A stretch of DNA of 13,431 bases from Neisseriaceae bacterium. Its GTDB lineage: Bacteria; Pseudomonadota; Gammaproteobacteria; Burkholderiales; Neisseriaceae. The stretch covers positions 1-13,431 of the forward strand of contig JASLBZ010000148.1 in assembly GCA_030146285.1 (NCBI GenBank). Reading direction: 5' to 3'. Within the stretch, counting starts at the first letter, position 1. Each line of letters begins with the position of its first letter. The notes under the pieces were generated by a model. The model did no database searches, was not told the DNA's origin, and saw nothing but the letters and a program-made list of their open reading frames with translations. Below are positions 7,130 to 13,431 of the stretch, piece after piece. The translations under genes and the position numbers were made by a program.

Positions 7130-7160
7130 GCCCCATAGGCAAAAAGTCATTGGGGCTTTT
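7130..7160 (+). terminator. Weak terminator or attenuator between cupin and aldehyde dehydrogenase genes
   Basis: GCCCCA (7130-7135) and TGGGGC (7151-7156) pair across a 15-base loop and are followed directly by TTTT. The stem is short, so partial termination that lowers dehydrogenase expression relative to the oxidase is a reasonable reading. Confidence 0.45.
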
Positions 7161-7211
7161 GATAACGCACCGCATTCCTAAGTCAAAGGGATGATAAAAC
7201 ATGGAGAAATC

Positions 7212-8699
7212 ATGAGTATTCCTATTTTAGCCGCTGTTGAAGATTTTTTAAACCAACGCCATGGCTCATTCATTGATGGTCAAATCGAAACAGCAACAGG
7301 TACCATGCTTGATGTTTTTAACCCAGCAAACGGTGCAGTTTTAACCCAAGTAGGTCAATGCCAAACCCAAGACATGGAACGTGCCCTACAAAGTGCTCAT
7401 GATGCGTTTATCGATCAACGCTGGTCAGGCATGCGCCCTGCCGACCGTGAAAAAGTATTGTACAAACTTTCTGAGTTACTATTAGAGCACGGCGAAATAC
7501 TGGCACAATTAGAAACCTTAAACCAAGGCAAGTCTATCCATATTTCTCGTGCTGTTGAAGTACAATCAACAGCGGAATACATTCGGTATATTGCAGGCTG
7601 GTGCACCAAAATAACGGGTGAAACCATGGATGTTTCAATCGCGATTCCAGAAGGTGCTAAATACACAGCTTATACAAGAAAAGAGCCTATTGGCGTGGTG
7701 GCTGCCATTGCCCCATGGAATTTCCCTTTGGCCATTGCAGCATGGAAAAGCATTCCTGCCTTAGCTGCCGGTTGCTCTGTTGTCTTAAAACCAGCCCACG
7801 AAACCCCATTAACAGCACTTTACTTGGCCAAGTTGGCCTTAGAAGCTGGCGTTCCTGCAGGTGTATTTAATGTTTTAACCGGCGCAGATGGTGCGATTGG
7901 CCAACAATTGGTTGAGCATCCATTGGTACGCAAAGTAACTTTTACTGGCTCAACAGCAGTGGGTAAAAAAGTTGGTCAAGCCGCCATTGAGCACATGGCG
8001 CATTTTTCCTTAGAACTAGGTGGTAAAAACCCCATGATTATCATGGATGACGTGCCTGTTGACGCAGCCATTAATGGCATTATGATGGGTGCTTTTTTAA
8101 ATTCAGGGCAAGTTTGTGCTGCTGCTTCACGTATTTACGTTCATGAAAAAATTTACGATACTGTTAAAGCTCAGATCACTCAGGTAATTCAAGGTATCAG
8201 CCTAGGCTCAGGCTTGGATGAAGCAGCACAATTACAACCGGTAACCTCAAAAAAACAGCAACAAAATATCCTAGCTCATATTCAAAAAGCCGAAGCTGAA
8301 GGCGCAAGCGTGGTGTCAGCACCATTAGCAGATAATCTGCATGGTTATTTTGTTCCTCCAACGGTGGTTAGCGATATTCCTATCGGTAGCCAAATCCTAA
8401 GCCAAGAAATTTTTGGCCCAGTTATTGCCTTGGTTCCTTTTGCAAACGCTGATGAAGCCATTGCCTTGGCCAATGCTTCTGAATTTGGTTTAGCGGCAAG
8501 CTTATGGACCAACAATCTCAACCACACCATGAATATGGTGCCTCGCATCCAAGCGGGAACCGTTTGGGTCAACGCTCACGTGCCACTTGACCCTGCCATG
8601 CCTTTTGGTGGTGTTAAGCAATCTGGCATTGGCAGAGAGTTTGGAAAAATGGCAGTAGAAAACTTTACCGAAACCAAGTCGGTGTGTATTGCCCATTAA
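7212..8699 (+). CDS. feaB: Phenylacetaldehyde/4-hydroxyphenylacetaldehyde dehydrogenase, FeaB-like
   Basis: The 495-residue enzyme is a complete NAD(P)-type aldehyde dehydrogenase. It has PWNFPLAIAAWK (about 168-179), Lys193 in VLKPAHETP, FTGSTAVG (244-251), catalytic Glu268 in LELGGKNP, and nucleophile Cys302 in GQVCAAASRIYV. Features shared with E. coli FeaB include the N-terminal FLNQRHGSFIDG, a QGKSIHISRAVEV region and the terminal FTETKSVCIAH. FeaB oxidises phenylacetaldehydes from amine oxidation to phenylacetates. With hpa genes nearby, 4-hydroxyphenylacetaldehyde is the likely substrate. I prefer ATG 7212, which has GGAG four to nine bases upstream, over ATG 7191, whose purine-rich stretch abuts the codon. 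It lies downstream of the oxidase and cupin genes, separated by 91 bases with a hairpin. Confidence 0.9.
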   Translation: MSIPILAAVEDFLNQRHGSFIDGQIETATGTMLDVFNPANGAVLTQVGQCQTQDMERALQSAHDAFIDQRWSGMRPADREKVLYKLSELLLEHGEILAQLETLNQGKSIHISRAVEVQSTAEYIRYIAGWCTKITGETMDVSIAIPEGAKYTAYTRKEPIGVVAAIAPWNFPLAIAAWKSIPALAAGCSVVLKPAHETPLTALYLAKLALEAGVPAGVFNVLTGADGAIGQQLVEHPLVRKVTFTGSTAVGKKVGQAAIEHMAHFSLELGGKNPMIIMDDVPVDAAINGIMMGAFLNSGQVCAAASRIYVHEKIYDTVKAQITQVIQGISLGSGLDEAAQLQPVTSKKQQQNILAHIQKAEAEGASVVSAPLADNLHGYFVPPTVVSDIPIGSQILSQEIFGPVIALVPFANADEAIALANASEFGLAASLWTNNLNHTMNMVPRIQAGTVWVNAHVPLDPAMPFGGVKQSGIGREFGKMAVENFTETKSVCIAH

Positions 8700-8741
8700 T
8701 TTCATATCTGTAACAAAACCACCTCTTTTCTTTCTTGATTT

Positions 8742-8778
8742 ATGGACACTGATCGCAAGTTTAGGTGTCCATTTTTTT
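8742..8778 (+). terminator. Intrinsic terminator after the aldehyde dehydrogenase gene
   Basis: ATGGACAC (8742-8749) and GTGTCCAT (8765-8772) form a perfect eight-pair stem that runs into a seven-base T tract. It ends the amine-oxidation operon and isolates the MHS transporter gene. Confidence 0.82.
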
Positions 8779-8792
8779 ATCAAAAATAATAC

Positions 8793-8821
8793 TGGACAAA
8801 TAAAAATTTAATTACTAATAT
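8793..8821 (+). promoter_or_regulatory. Predicted promoter of the MHS transporter
   Basis: TGGACA (8793-8798) and TAATAT (8816-8821) are 17 bases apart. The -10 box overlaps one HpaR-like operator, and a second lies about 20 bases downstream, mirroring the layout at hpaG1. Confidence 0.5.
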
Positions 8822-8826
8822 ATTAC
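8815..8826. promoter_or_regulatory. HpaR-like operator, copy 1 at the MHS transporter
   Basis: CTAATATATTAC differs by one base from the CTAATATATTAG palindrome of hpaG1 and overlaps the predicted -10 box. Confidence 0.55.
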
Positions 8827-8836
8827 ACAATAATTA

Positions 8837-8848
8837 CTAATATATTAG
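8837..8848. promoter_or_regulatory. HpaR-like operator, copy 2 at the MHS transporter
   Basis: CTAATATATTAG is identical to the hpaG1 copy at 1767-1778. Its centre is 22 bases from that of the first copy, a spacing of about two helical turns that would suit two dimers on one face. Confidence 0.65.
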
Positions 8849-8904
8849 CCAAGACAACATTGGTAGGTGATTATTCACTAATACAAAACTACAAGGAGAA
8901 TCCC

Positions 8905-10293
8905 ATGGGTGCACATGTTGCAAGCTATGGTAATGAGCGCAGGGTCGCCATGGCCACCATTATCGGCACCACTGTTGAGTGGTACGATTTTTTCATTTAT
9001 GCCAGTGCTGCTGCATTGGTTTTCAAACAACTTTTCTTTGCGCCAGCAGGCAATTCGTTAGGCACAATTATTGCCTTTGCTTCTGTGGGCGTGAGCTTTT
9101 TATTTCGACCTTTGGGTGCTTTTTTGGCTGGTCACTTTGGAGACCGAATTGGTCGACGTGCTATGTTGGTGGTCACTTTGATTTTAATGGGTGCATCAAC
9201 AACATTGATTGGCTTATTGCCAACTTATGCTAGCATCGGCATTGCAGCGCCTATCTTATTGGTATTGTTGCGTATTTTACAAGGAATTTCAGCTGGTGGT
9301 GAATGGGGAGGTGCAGTCTTAATGGCAGTTGAGCATGCACCTGCGGGTAAACGCGGTCGTTTTGGCGCCTTTCCTCAAATAGGCGTGCCATTGGGTTTGT
9401 TATTGGCTTCAGCCGTATTGGCATTGATGAGCGGCGTGATCTCTCCTGGGGAAGCTTTTGTAGAATGGGGCTGGCGCATCCCATTTTTATTCAGTGTGGT
9501 TCTTTTGTTTTTAGGCCATTGGATTCGCCGCACTGTGGATGAGAGCCCTGTTTTTGAAGAAATCAAAGAGCGTAAAGCCAATGCTGAACGCCCTGTGATT
9601 ACCCTATTTAAAAACCATTCTTTATTGGTTTTATTGGCTGCATTGATGTTTGCAGGTAATAGTGCTTTGGGTTACATGACAACCGGTGGTTTTATTCAAA
9701 ACTATACCACTGACCCTAATGGTCCATTGCAAATGGACAGAACACCTGTTCTATTAGCGGTTGCTGCTGCTGCCGTTACTTGGATGATTTCAACCTTCTT
9801 AGCAGGTGTTTGGTCAGATCGAATTGGTCGACGCAATATTTATTTAATCGGCTGGGCTGTACAGCTATTGGGTGTATTCACACTATTCCCACTGGTCAAC
9901 ATGGGTACTTGGCAAAGTGTTTTGGCGGCCTTAGTCTTATTATCAGCAGGCATTGGTTTAACCTATGGTGCTCAAGCTGCTTTTTACTCAGAGCTTTTTC
10001 CTGCATCCATTCGTTTCTCTGGCGTGTCGATTTCTTATGCTATTGGCGCCATTTTGGGTGGTGCATTCTCACCCATGATTTCTGCTGCAATTATTGCACA
10101 AACAGGCAGTACTGAGTCAGTTGTTTATTACTTAACAGGCATGACGCTTATTGGTTTTGTTGCGACTTTATTTTTAAAAGACCGCAGCAATATTCCGCTG
10201 GGCCCTCAATACGAAGCCTTGCAAAACCAATCGGCTATTTATGGCATTAAAAGCAAAACACCTCACGATAAAACCAAAATACAATTGGATTAA
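8905..10293 (+). CDS. MHS-type major facilitator transporter, probable aromatic acid/H+ symporter
   Basis: This 462-residue protein has twelve expected membrane segments and the marks of the metabolite:H+ symporter family. IGTTVEWYDFFIY lies near residues 20-32, motif A GDRIGRR at 79-85, LRILQGISAGGEWGGA at 122-137, and a second WSDRIGRR in the C-terminal half. The family imports organic acids such as shikimate, alpha-ketoglutarate or aromatic carboxylates across the inner membrane. I set the start at ATG 8905, with AAGGAG six bases before it, instead of a TTG 45 bases upstream. It is a separate unit with an upstream terminator and a promoter carrying the same paired operators as hpaG1. Uptake of 4-hydroxyphenylacetate or homoprotocatechuate is therefore inferred. 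It is not the ACS-type permease usually called HpaX. Confidence 0.87.
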   Translation: MGAHVASYGNERRVAMATIIGTTVEWYDFFIYASAAALVFKQLFFAPAGNSLGTIIAFASVGVSFLFRPLGAFLAGHFGDRIGRRAMLVVTLILMGASTTLIGLLPTYASIGIAAPILLVLLRILQGISAGGEWGGAVLMAVEHAPAGKRGRFGAFPQIGVPLGLLLASAVLALMSGVISPGEAFVEWGWRIPFLFSVVLLFLGHWIRRTVDESPVFEEIKERKANAERPVITLFKNHSLLVLLAALMFAGNSALGYMTTGGFIQNYTTDPNGPLQMDRTPVLLAVAAAAVTWMISTFLAGVWSDRIGRRNIYLIGWAVQLLGVFTLFPLVNMGTWQSVLAALVLLSAGIGLTYGAQAAFYSELFPASIRFSGVSISYAIGAILGGAFSPMISAAIIAQTGSTESVVYYLTGMTLIGFVATLFLKDRSNIPLGPQYEALQNQSAIYGIKSKTPHDKTKIQLD

Positions 10294-10315
10294 ATCAGTC
10301 TAATAAAATTAAACC

Positions 10316-10358
10316 ATATCGCCAGATTTTCCGGTTAGTCCGCTAAGTCTGGCGATAT
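10316..10358 (+). terminator. Hairpin after the MHS transporter gene
   Basis: ATATCGCCAGA (10316-10326) and TCTGGCGATAT (10348-10358) are a perfect 11-base inverted repeat 22 bases after the stop codon. The loop holds a small TTAG/CTAA stem. The following T content is modest, so it may also stabilise the 3' end. Confidence 0.6.
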
Positions 10359-10397
10359 TCTTAATCCATACACTGTTATATATCCAGAATATTCTAA

Positions 10398-10535
10398 TCG
10401 AGGTTGGATAATTTAGACCATGCAGATGTGCAACGGGTCGAAGATTTGCTGAACAACCGACCTAGAAAAGTACTTGGCTATTTAACACCATTTGAAGTGA
10501 TGGCTTCCACTACCGTTTTCGCACTTTATACTTGA
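10398..10535 (+). pseudogene. IS30-family transposase remnant (C-terminal end only)
   Basis: An open stretch of 45 codons translates to a DVQRVEDLLNNRPRKVLGY segment followed by LTPFEVMASTTVFALYT and a stop at 10533-10535. VE-x-LLNNRPRK-x-LGY-x-TP-x-EV is the characteristic C-terminus of IS30-type DDE transposases. A TAA at 10395-10397 closes the frame upstream, and no catalytic domain or left end is visible, so this is a decayed remnant. The sequence overlapping the stop (about 10521-10542) is probably the right inverted repeat of the lost element, by analogy with neisserial IS30 relatives. It lies just upstream of the autotransporter gene. Confidence 0.78.
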
Positions 10536-10657
10536 ATCCGCCTTAACCAATAGAATATAAGTCATCATAATATACATATATCATTATCTATTGAGCATAA
10601 TTATTCATTCTGGTACCATTACATCTTACATATATTACATAAAAAAAGGTCCATAAG
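10536..10657 (+). promoter_or_regulatory. AT-rich leader of the autotransporter gene with a weak promoter candidate
   Basis: TTGAGC (10591-10596) and TACCAT (10614-10619) are 17 bases apart and match the sigma-70 consensus at four of six bases each. AAAGG (10645-10649) serves as ribosome binding site eight bases before the ATG. The IS30 remnant end directly precedes this segment. Confidence 0.35.
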
Positions 10658-12346
10658 ATGTATATTACACACAGGCTTAGCATTATTGCTATTAGCTTAT
10701 TTGGCTTATACCCTCTTGTTTGCTCCGCAGGACAATTTCCTATTTTTGAAGCCAAAGAAAAGCATCCTGATATTGATTTAATTATTAATAACCCACAATC
10801 AAAAGATGTCTATGACACCATTAAAAACAAATGGGAAAGCAGTCAAAATGCAGGTGACTACCGCAATAATAGTTTACTTAATGGTGCGACTCTGAGCAGG
10901 ATTAATAACCAATTAAATCAAGTTGTTACATTGCTAGACAACAGCCATTTAATTAATAGCAAAATTAATGGTGTACAAGTGAACCTAGGCTCTCCTTTTT
11001 ATAGTCAAGACACAAGCGCAACTATCAATACTGAAATATATGGAACATCTGAGAGTAAGGGTATTTTAAAGGTCTCTTCAGGCAATAGCGTATATCAAAC
11101 CACAGTTAAAGAATATGGTGCTCTAACGCTTAACAAAGGGAAGTCATACGACACCGTACTTCTATCTGGCGGACGGCAAAGCATAGGCAAAGATAGCTAT
11201 GCTCAAAACACGCTTATTGATGGTGGAGAACAAGAAATCACAATAGGTTCAAAAGGTGCTGCCCAAGACACCATTATTCAAAATGGTGGTAGTCAATTAG
11301 TATATTCTGGGTCGGCCAACAACACCCATGTCGGAAGTCAAAGCTACCAATTGGCTTCAGGTAAAGTTGATAATACCCATATTTATAACGGTGGTTATCA
11401 ACTAGTCTATATTGATGACCAGAATCAAGACAAAGGGGTATCAAATACATGGGTTTATCATGGTGGTACGCAGCGCATAAAAAGTGGTAGTGCTTCTAAC
11501 AATACCATTGAGGGCACTCAAATCATCACCAACCTTTCTGGAGAATGGACAAATGGACAATGGATCGAAGACCCCCTCGGAGGAACTCATGGTGACGATC
11601 CAAAATCAAGCAATGCCACAATAAATTCAACTGGTATACAAATTGTTGGTAAAAATGGTACTGCACTTAACACTGAAGTATCTGGCGGCACACAAATCGT
11701 TAAACCTTATGGTGCAATACAAGACACCACCATACTCAATGGCGGCGTCTCCACTCTTGAGTATGGCTCATATTCACGCGGTGAACTTAATGTTCACAAT
11801 GGCTCCGTCTTACTCACCACAGGAAGTAATCATGATTGGACTGGTGATTTAGGAAAAGGGGCTTATGCACAAAAAATAAACTTGGAAAGTAATAATGCTC
11901 GTTTATTAATTCAATACAATCCGAATACAACTGAATCACAAGCCACTGTAGATACATTAACCAATAATGGTCATGTTATTTTCAATAAACCTAATACGCC
12001 TAATTTAGAGCAATACAGCCAACTCAATATTAAAAATCTAACGGGCAATGGTTCATTCCATATGAATACCAATATAACCAAAAATATTGGTAGCTTTCTT
12101 AATGTAACAGAAAATGTTAATGGGGAGTTTTCTGTCTATGTGGCTGACTCAGGACAAGAAATTAACCAAACAAATGAAGAGAAAACGTACCATTTAATTC
12201 ATGCAAAAAACAGTGCCAAAGAAAGCTTTAAACTACATAATGATTCCGTTGATATTGGTGCATATACATATTTGTTAACACAAAATACGGCCAATAGTGA
12301 TGATTGGTATTTAACATTAAAAAAAGGGAATGAGGACCAATCCTGA
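10658..12346 (+). CDS. AIDA-type autotransporter adhesin, signal peptide and passenger (ends at in-frame TGA)
   Basis: The 562-residue open frame begins with a Sec signal peptide (about 1-24, hydrophobic SIIAISLFGLYPLVCSA). From about residue 150 it carries degenerate AIDA-type repeats built on GG-x-Q-x(1,2)-V-x-x-G-x-A-x-x-T-x-I. Examples are DGGEQEITIGSKGAAQDTII, NGGSQLVYSGSANNTHV and SGGTQIVKPYGAIQDTTI. These form a beta-helix and in related adhesins can be heptosylated; no heptosyltransferase gene is in view. The passenger is exported and mediates adhesion or biofilm formation in known relatives. The frame stops at TGA 12344-12346, immediately before a proline-rich linker, and the barrel continues in the same frame. 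Unless the stop is read through, the product is a soluble periplasmic passenger with no route to the surface. Confidence 0.82.
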   Translation: MYITHRLSIIAISLFGLYPLVCSAGQFPIFEAKEKHPDIDLIINNPQSKDVYDTIKNKWESSQNAGDYRNNSLLNGATLSRINNQLNQVVTLLDNSHLINSKINGVQVNLGSPFYSQDTSATINTEIYGTSESKGILKVSSGNSVYQTTVKEYGALTLNKGKSYDTVLLSGGRQSIGKDSYAQNTLIDGGEQEITIGSKGAAQDTIIQNGGSQLVYSGSANNTHVGSQSYQLASGKVDNTHIYNGGYQLVYIDDQNQDKGVSNTWVYHGGTQRIKSGSASNNTIEGTQIITNLSGEWTNGQWIEDPLGGTHGDDPKSSNATINSTGIQIVGKNGTALNTEVSGGTQIVKPYGAIQDTTILNGGVSTLEYGSYSRGELNVHNGSVLLTTGSNHDWTGDLGKGAYAQKINLESNNARLLIQYNPNTTESQATVDTLTNNGHVIFNKPNTPNLEQYSQLNIKNLTGNGSFHMNTNITKNIGSFLNVTENVNGEFSVYVADSGQEINQTNEEKTYHLIHAKNSAKESFKLHNDSVDIGAYTYLLTQNTANSDDWYLTLKKGNEDQS

Positions 12347-12379
12347 CCAGAGCCTTCAAAACCAACTAATAATGCGTTA

Positions 12380-13258
12380 ATGCTTGCTAATGCCATTCCA
12401 AACATTTGGAAAAGTGAGCTATCCACCTTACGCTCTCGCTTAGGTAATTTACACCAAAACCAAGAGCAATCCGCTCTTTGGGGGAAATATATTACTAACA
12501 AGCATTTAATTAATAACCAACAAATTCAATATCAACAGAACATGAATGGTGTAATGATTGGCGCCGATAAAAGCATTTCTTTGAATCATGCAAAACTGTA
12601 TCTAGGTGGAATGTTTTCTTATAGCCAATCTGATTTAGATGCCAATAATGGTGATGGAAAAATCAAGAGCTTGGGTGCTGCAATCTATTCGACATGGATT
12701 CACGATACTGGGTATTATTTAGATAGCCTTATCAAGGTCAACCATTTTAACAACCAACACCATGCTTATTTCAATAACAACAAAACTTCCGCCAGCAGCA
12801 ATAAAAATGGTTTTGGTTTTTCGATTGAAGTGGGTAAGAATATCAAAAAACAAGATTTTTTTATTGAGCCTTATGCCCTATTAAGTGCATTTTATGGACA
12901 GAAAAATCAATATCGTTTCACGAATGATATGGAAGTTGAAACCGCCTCTAATAAATCACTCATGGGAGAGGCAGGTATCACTATTGGTAAGAAATTTATA
13001 ACCGCCAATAATAATGAAATTCAGCCTTATCTACGCTTAGCACTTAACCATGAGTTCCATAAAAACAATGATATGATTGTTAATAAAACAGAGCATTTTA
13101 CTGATAACATGTCGGGTTCGATGGGAAAATATGGTATTGGATTTAATGCCCATTTTGCAAAAAGTTGGGCTGCCTATGGGGAGTTTAATTATGCACATGG
13201 TTCTAAACATGAGGTTCCTTTTGATGGTCACCTCGGTATACGTTATACATTTAAATAA
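12380..13258 (+). CDS. Autotransporter beta-barrel domain, in-frame 3' part of the interrupted adhesin gene
   Basis: This open stretch is in the same frame as 10658-12346. The eleven codons between the TGA and this ATG encode PEPSKPTNNAL, the usual proline-rich linker. The 292 residues hold the alpha-helical linker (IWKSELSTLRSRLGNL) and a PF03797-type barrel. Barrel features are ALWGKYI near the start, alternating strand residues throughout, and GIRYTFK at the C-terminus, matching the aromatic-ended outer-membrane signature. It has no signal peptide and no ribosome binding site before 12380. Independent expression is therefore improbable, and it is best treated as the second half of a pseudogene or of a readthrough product. 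The restored protein would be about 866 residues. Confidence 0.8.
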   Translation: MLANAIPNIWKSELSTLRSRLGNLHQNQEQSALWGKYITNKHLINNQQIQYQQNMNGVMIGADKSISLNHAKLYLGGMFSYSQSDLDANNGDGKIKSLGAAIYSTWIHDTGYYLDSLIKVNHFNNQHHAYFNNNKTSASSNKNGFGFSIEVGKNIKKQDFFIEPYALLSAFYGQKNQYRFTNDMEVETASNKSLMGEAGITIGKKFITANNNEIQPYLRLALNHEFHKNNDMIVNKTEHFTDNMSGSMGKYGIGFNAHFAKSWAAYGEFNYAHGSKHEVPFDGHLGIRYTFK

Positions 13259-13312
13259 ATTCTCTCTAAGCATTAATATTTTGATAGCATCAATATAATC
13301 TATCTTCGAGCT

Positions 13313-13348
13313 TACTTGGCTTGCTAATATGGATTAGTAAGCCAAGTA
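13313..13348 (+). terminator. Long hairpin downstream of the autotransporter gene
   Basis: Arms 13313-13328 and 13333-13348 pair over 16 positions with one G-U wobble and a four-base loop. It begins 54 bases after the stop codon. No T tract follows, so it could be a terminator with weak tail or a 3' stabiliser. Confidence 0.5.
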
Positions 13349-13387
13349 GAAGATATTCCTCCCTAAAAGATTGGCTGTCTGCATTTC

Positions 13388-13424
13388 TAGCAGATTCTGT
13401 CGCATTAAGAAATCATATCTGCTA
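13388..13424. repeat. Inverted repeat at the right edge
   Basis: TAGCAGAT (13388-13395) and ATCTGCTA (13417-13424) are perfect inverted arms around a 21-base spacer. A second small pair, ATTTCT/AGAAAT, overlaps them. The function is unknown; it may continue beyond the window. Confidence 0.35.
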
Positions 13425-13431
13425 TTCTTGA

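Noticed and set aside
8860..8904. N-terminal extension of the MHS transporter from TTG
   Set aside because: AAGGAG sits before ATG 8905, and MHS proteins normally start close to the EWYDFF segment.
9780..10115. Plus-strand open frame of 111 codons inside the MHS gene
   Set aside because: It is cysteine- and tryptophan-rich out-of-frame translation of a membrane protein gene, with no independent start signal.
12319..12328. A7-GGG run forming a slippery A-AAA-AAA heptamer upstream of the TGA, as a programmed frameshift site
   Set aside because: The barrel continues in the original frame, so a single frameshift would not bypass the stop usefully.
12199..12501. Minus-strand open frame of 100 codons across the passenger/barrel junction
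   Set aside because: It is a shadow of the autotransporter frames, with no ribosome binding site and no recognisable domain.
1..13431. CRISPR array, tRNA or rRNA genes
   Set aside because: No regularly spaced direct repeats and no cloverleaf-like or rRNA-like sequence were seen on either strand.

Overview
The window is a catabolic region of a low-GC Gram-negative bacterium (by eye about 40% GC), followed by a surface-adhesin locus. A perfect copy of the 12-base DNA-uptake word AGGCAGCCTGAA (2689-2700) lies in a terminator-like hairpin, and an 11-of-12 copy lies in hpaE (128-139). This points to the Neisseriaceae, in the Kingella-type DUS dialect. The outer-membrane autotransporter fits such a host. 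The genus cannot be fixed from the window.

Left part (1-2441, minus strand): the hpaG1-hpaG2-hpaE operon of the homoprotocatechuate (3,4-dihydroxyphenylacetate) meta-cleavage pathway runs off the left edge. Its MarR-family regulator gene hpaR lies upstream in the same orientation, insulated by a perfect hairpin terminator. The hpaG1 promoter carries two copies of a CTAATATATTAG palindrome.

Middle part (2746-8699): an amine-utilisation cluster. An APC-family permease and an AraC-family regulator are on the minus strand. A PuuB-like FAD amine oxidase, a small EutQ/DUF861-type cupin and a FeaB-like arylacetaldehyde dehydrogenase are on the plus strand. The dehydrogenase resembles enterobacterial FeaB along its whole length, and the cluster sits beside hpa genes. 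The most economical reading is amine import, oxidation to (4-hydroxy)phenylacetaldehyde, oxidation to 4-hydroxyphenylacetate, then the hpa pathway. Tyramine or dopamine are the likely substrates; this is inference.

Next (8742-10358): a separate unit encodes an MHS-type major-facilitator symporter. Its promoter carries the same paired palindrome as hpaG1, which links the transporter to the HpaR regulon and suggests uptake of an aromatic acid.

Right part (10398-13431): an IS30-type transposase C-terminal remnant, then an AIDA-type autotransporter. A single in-frame TGA separates its passenger (10658-12346) from its beta-barrel (12380-13258). Strong inverted repeats close the window. No tRNA, rRNA or CRISPR array was seen.
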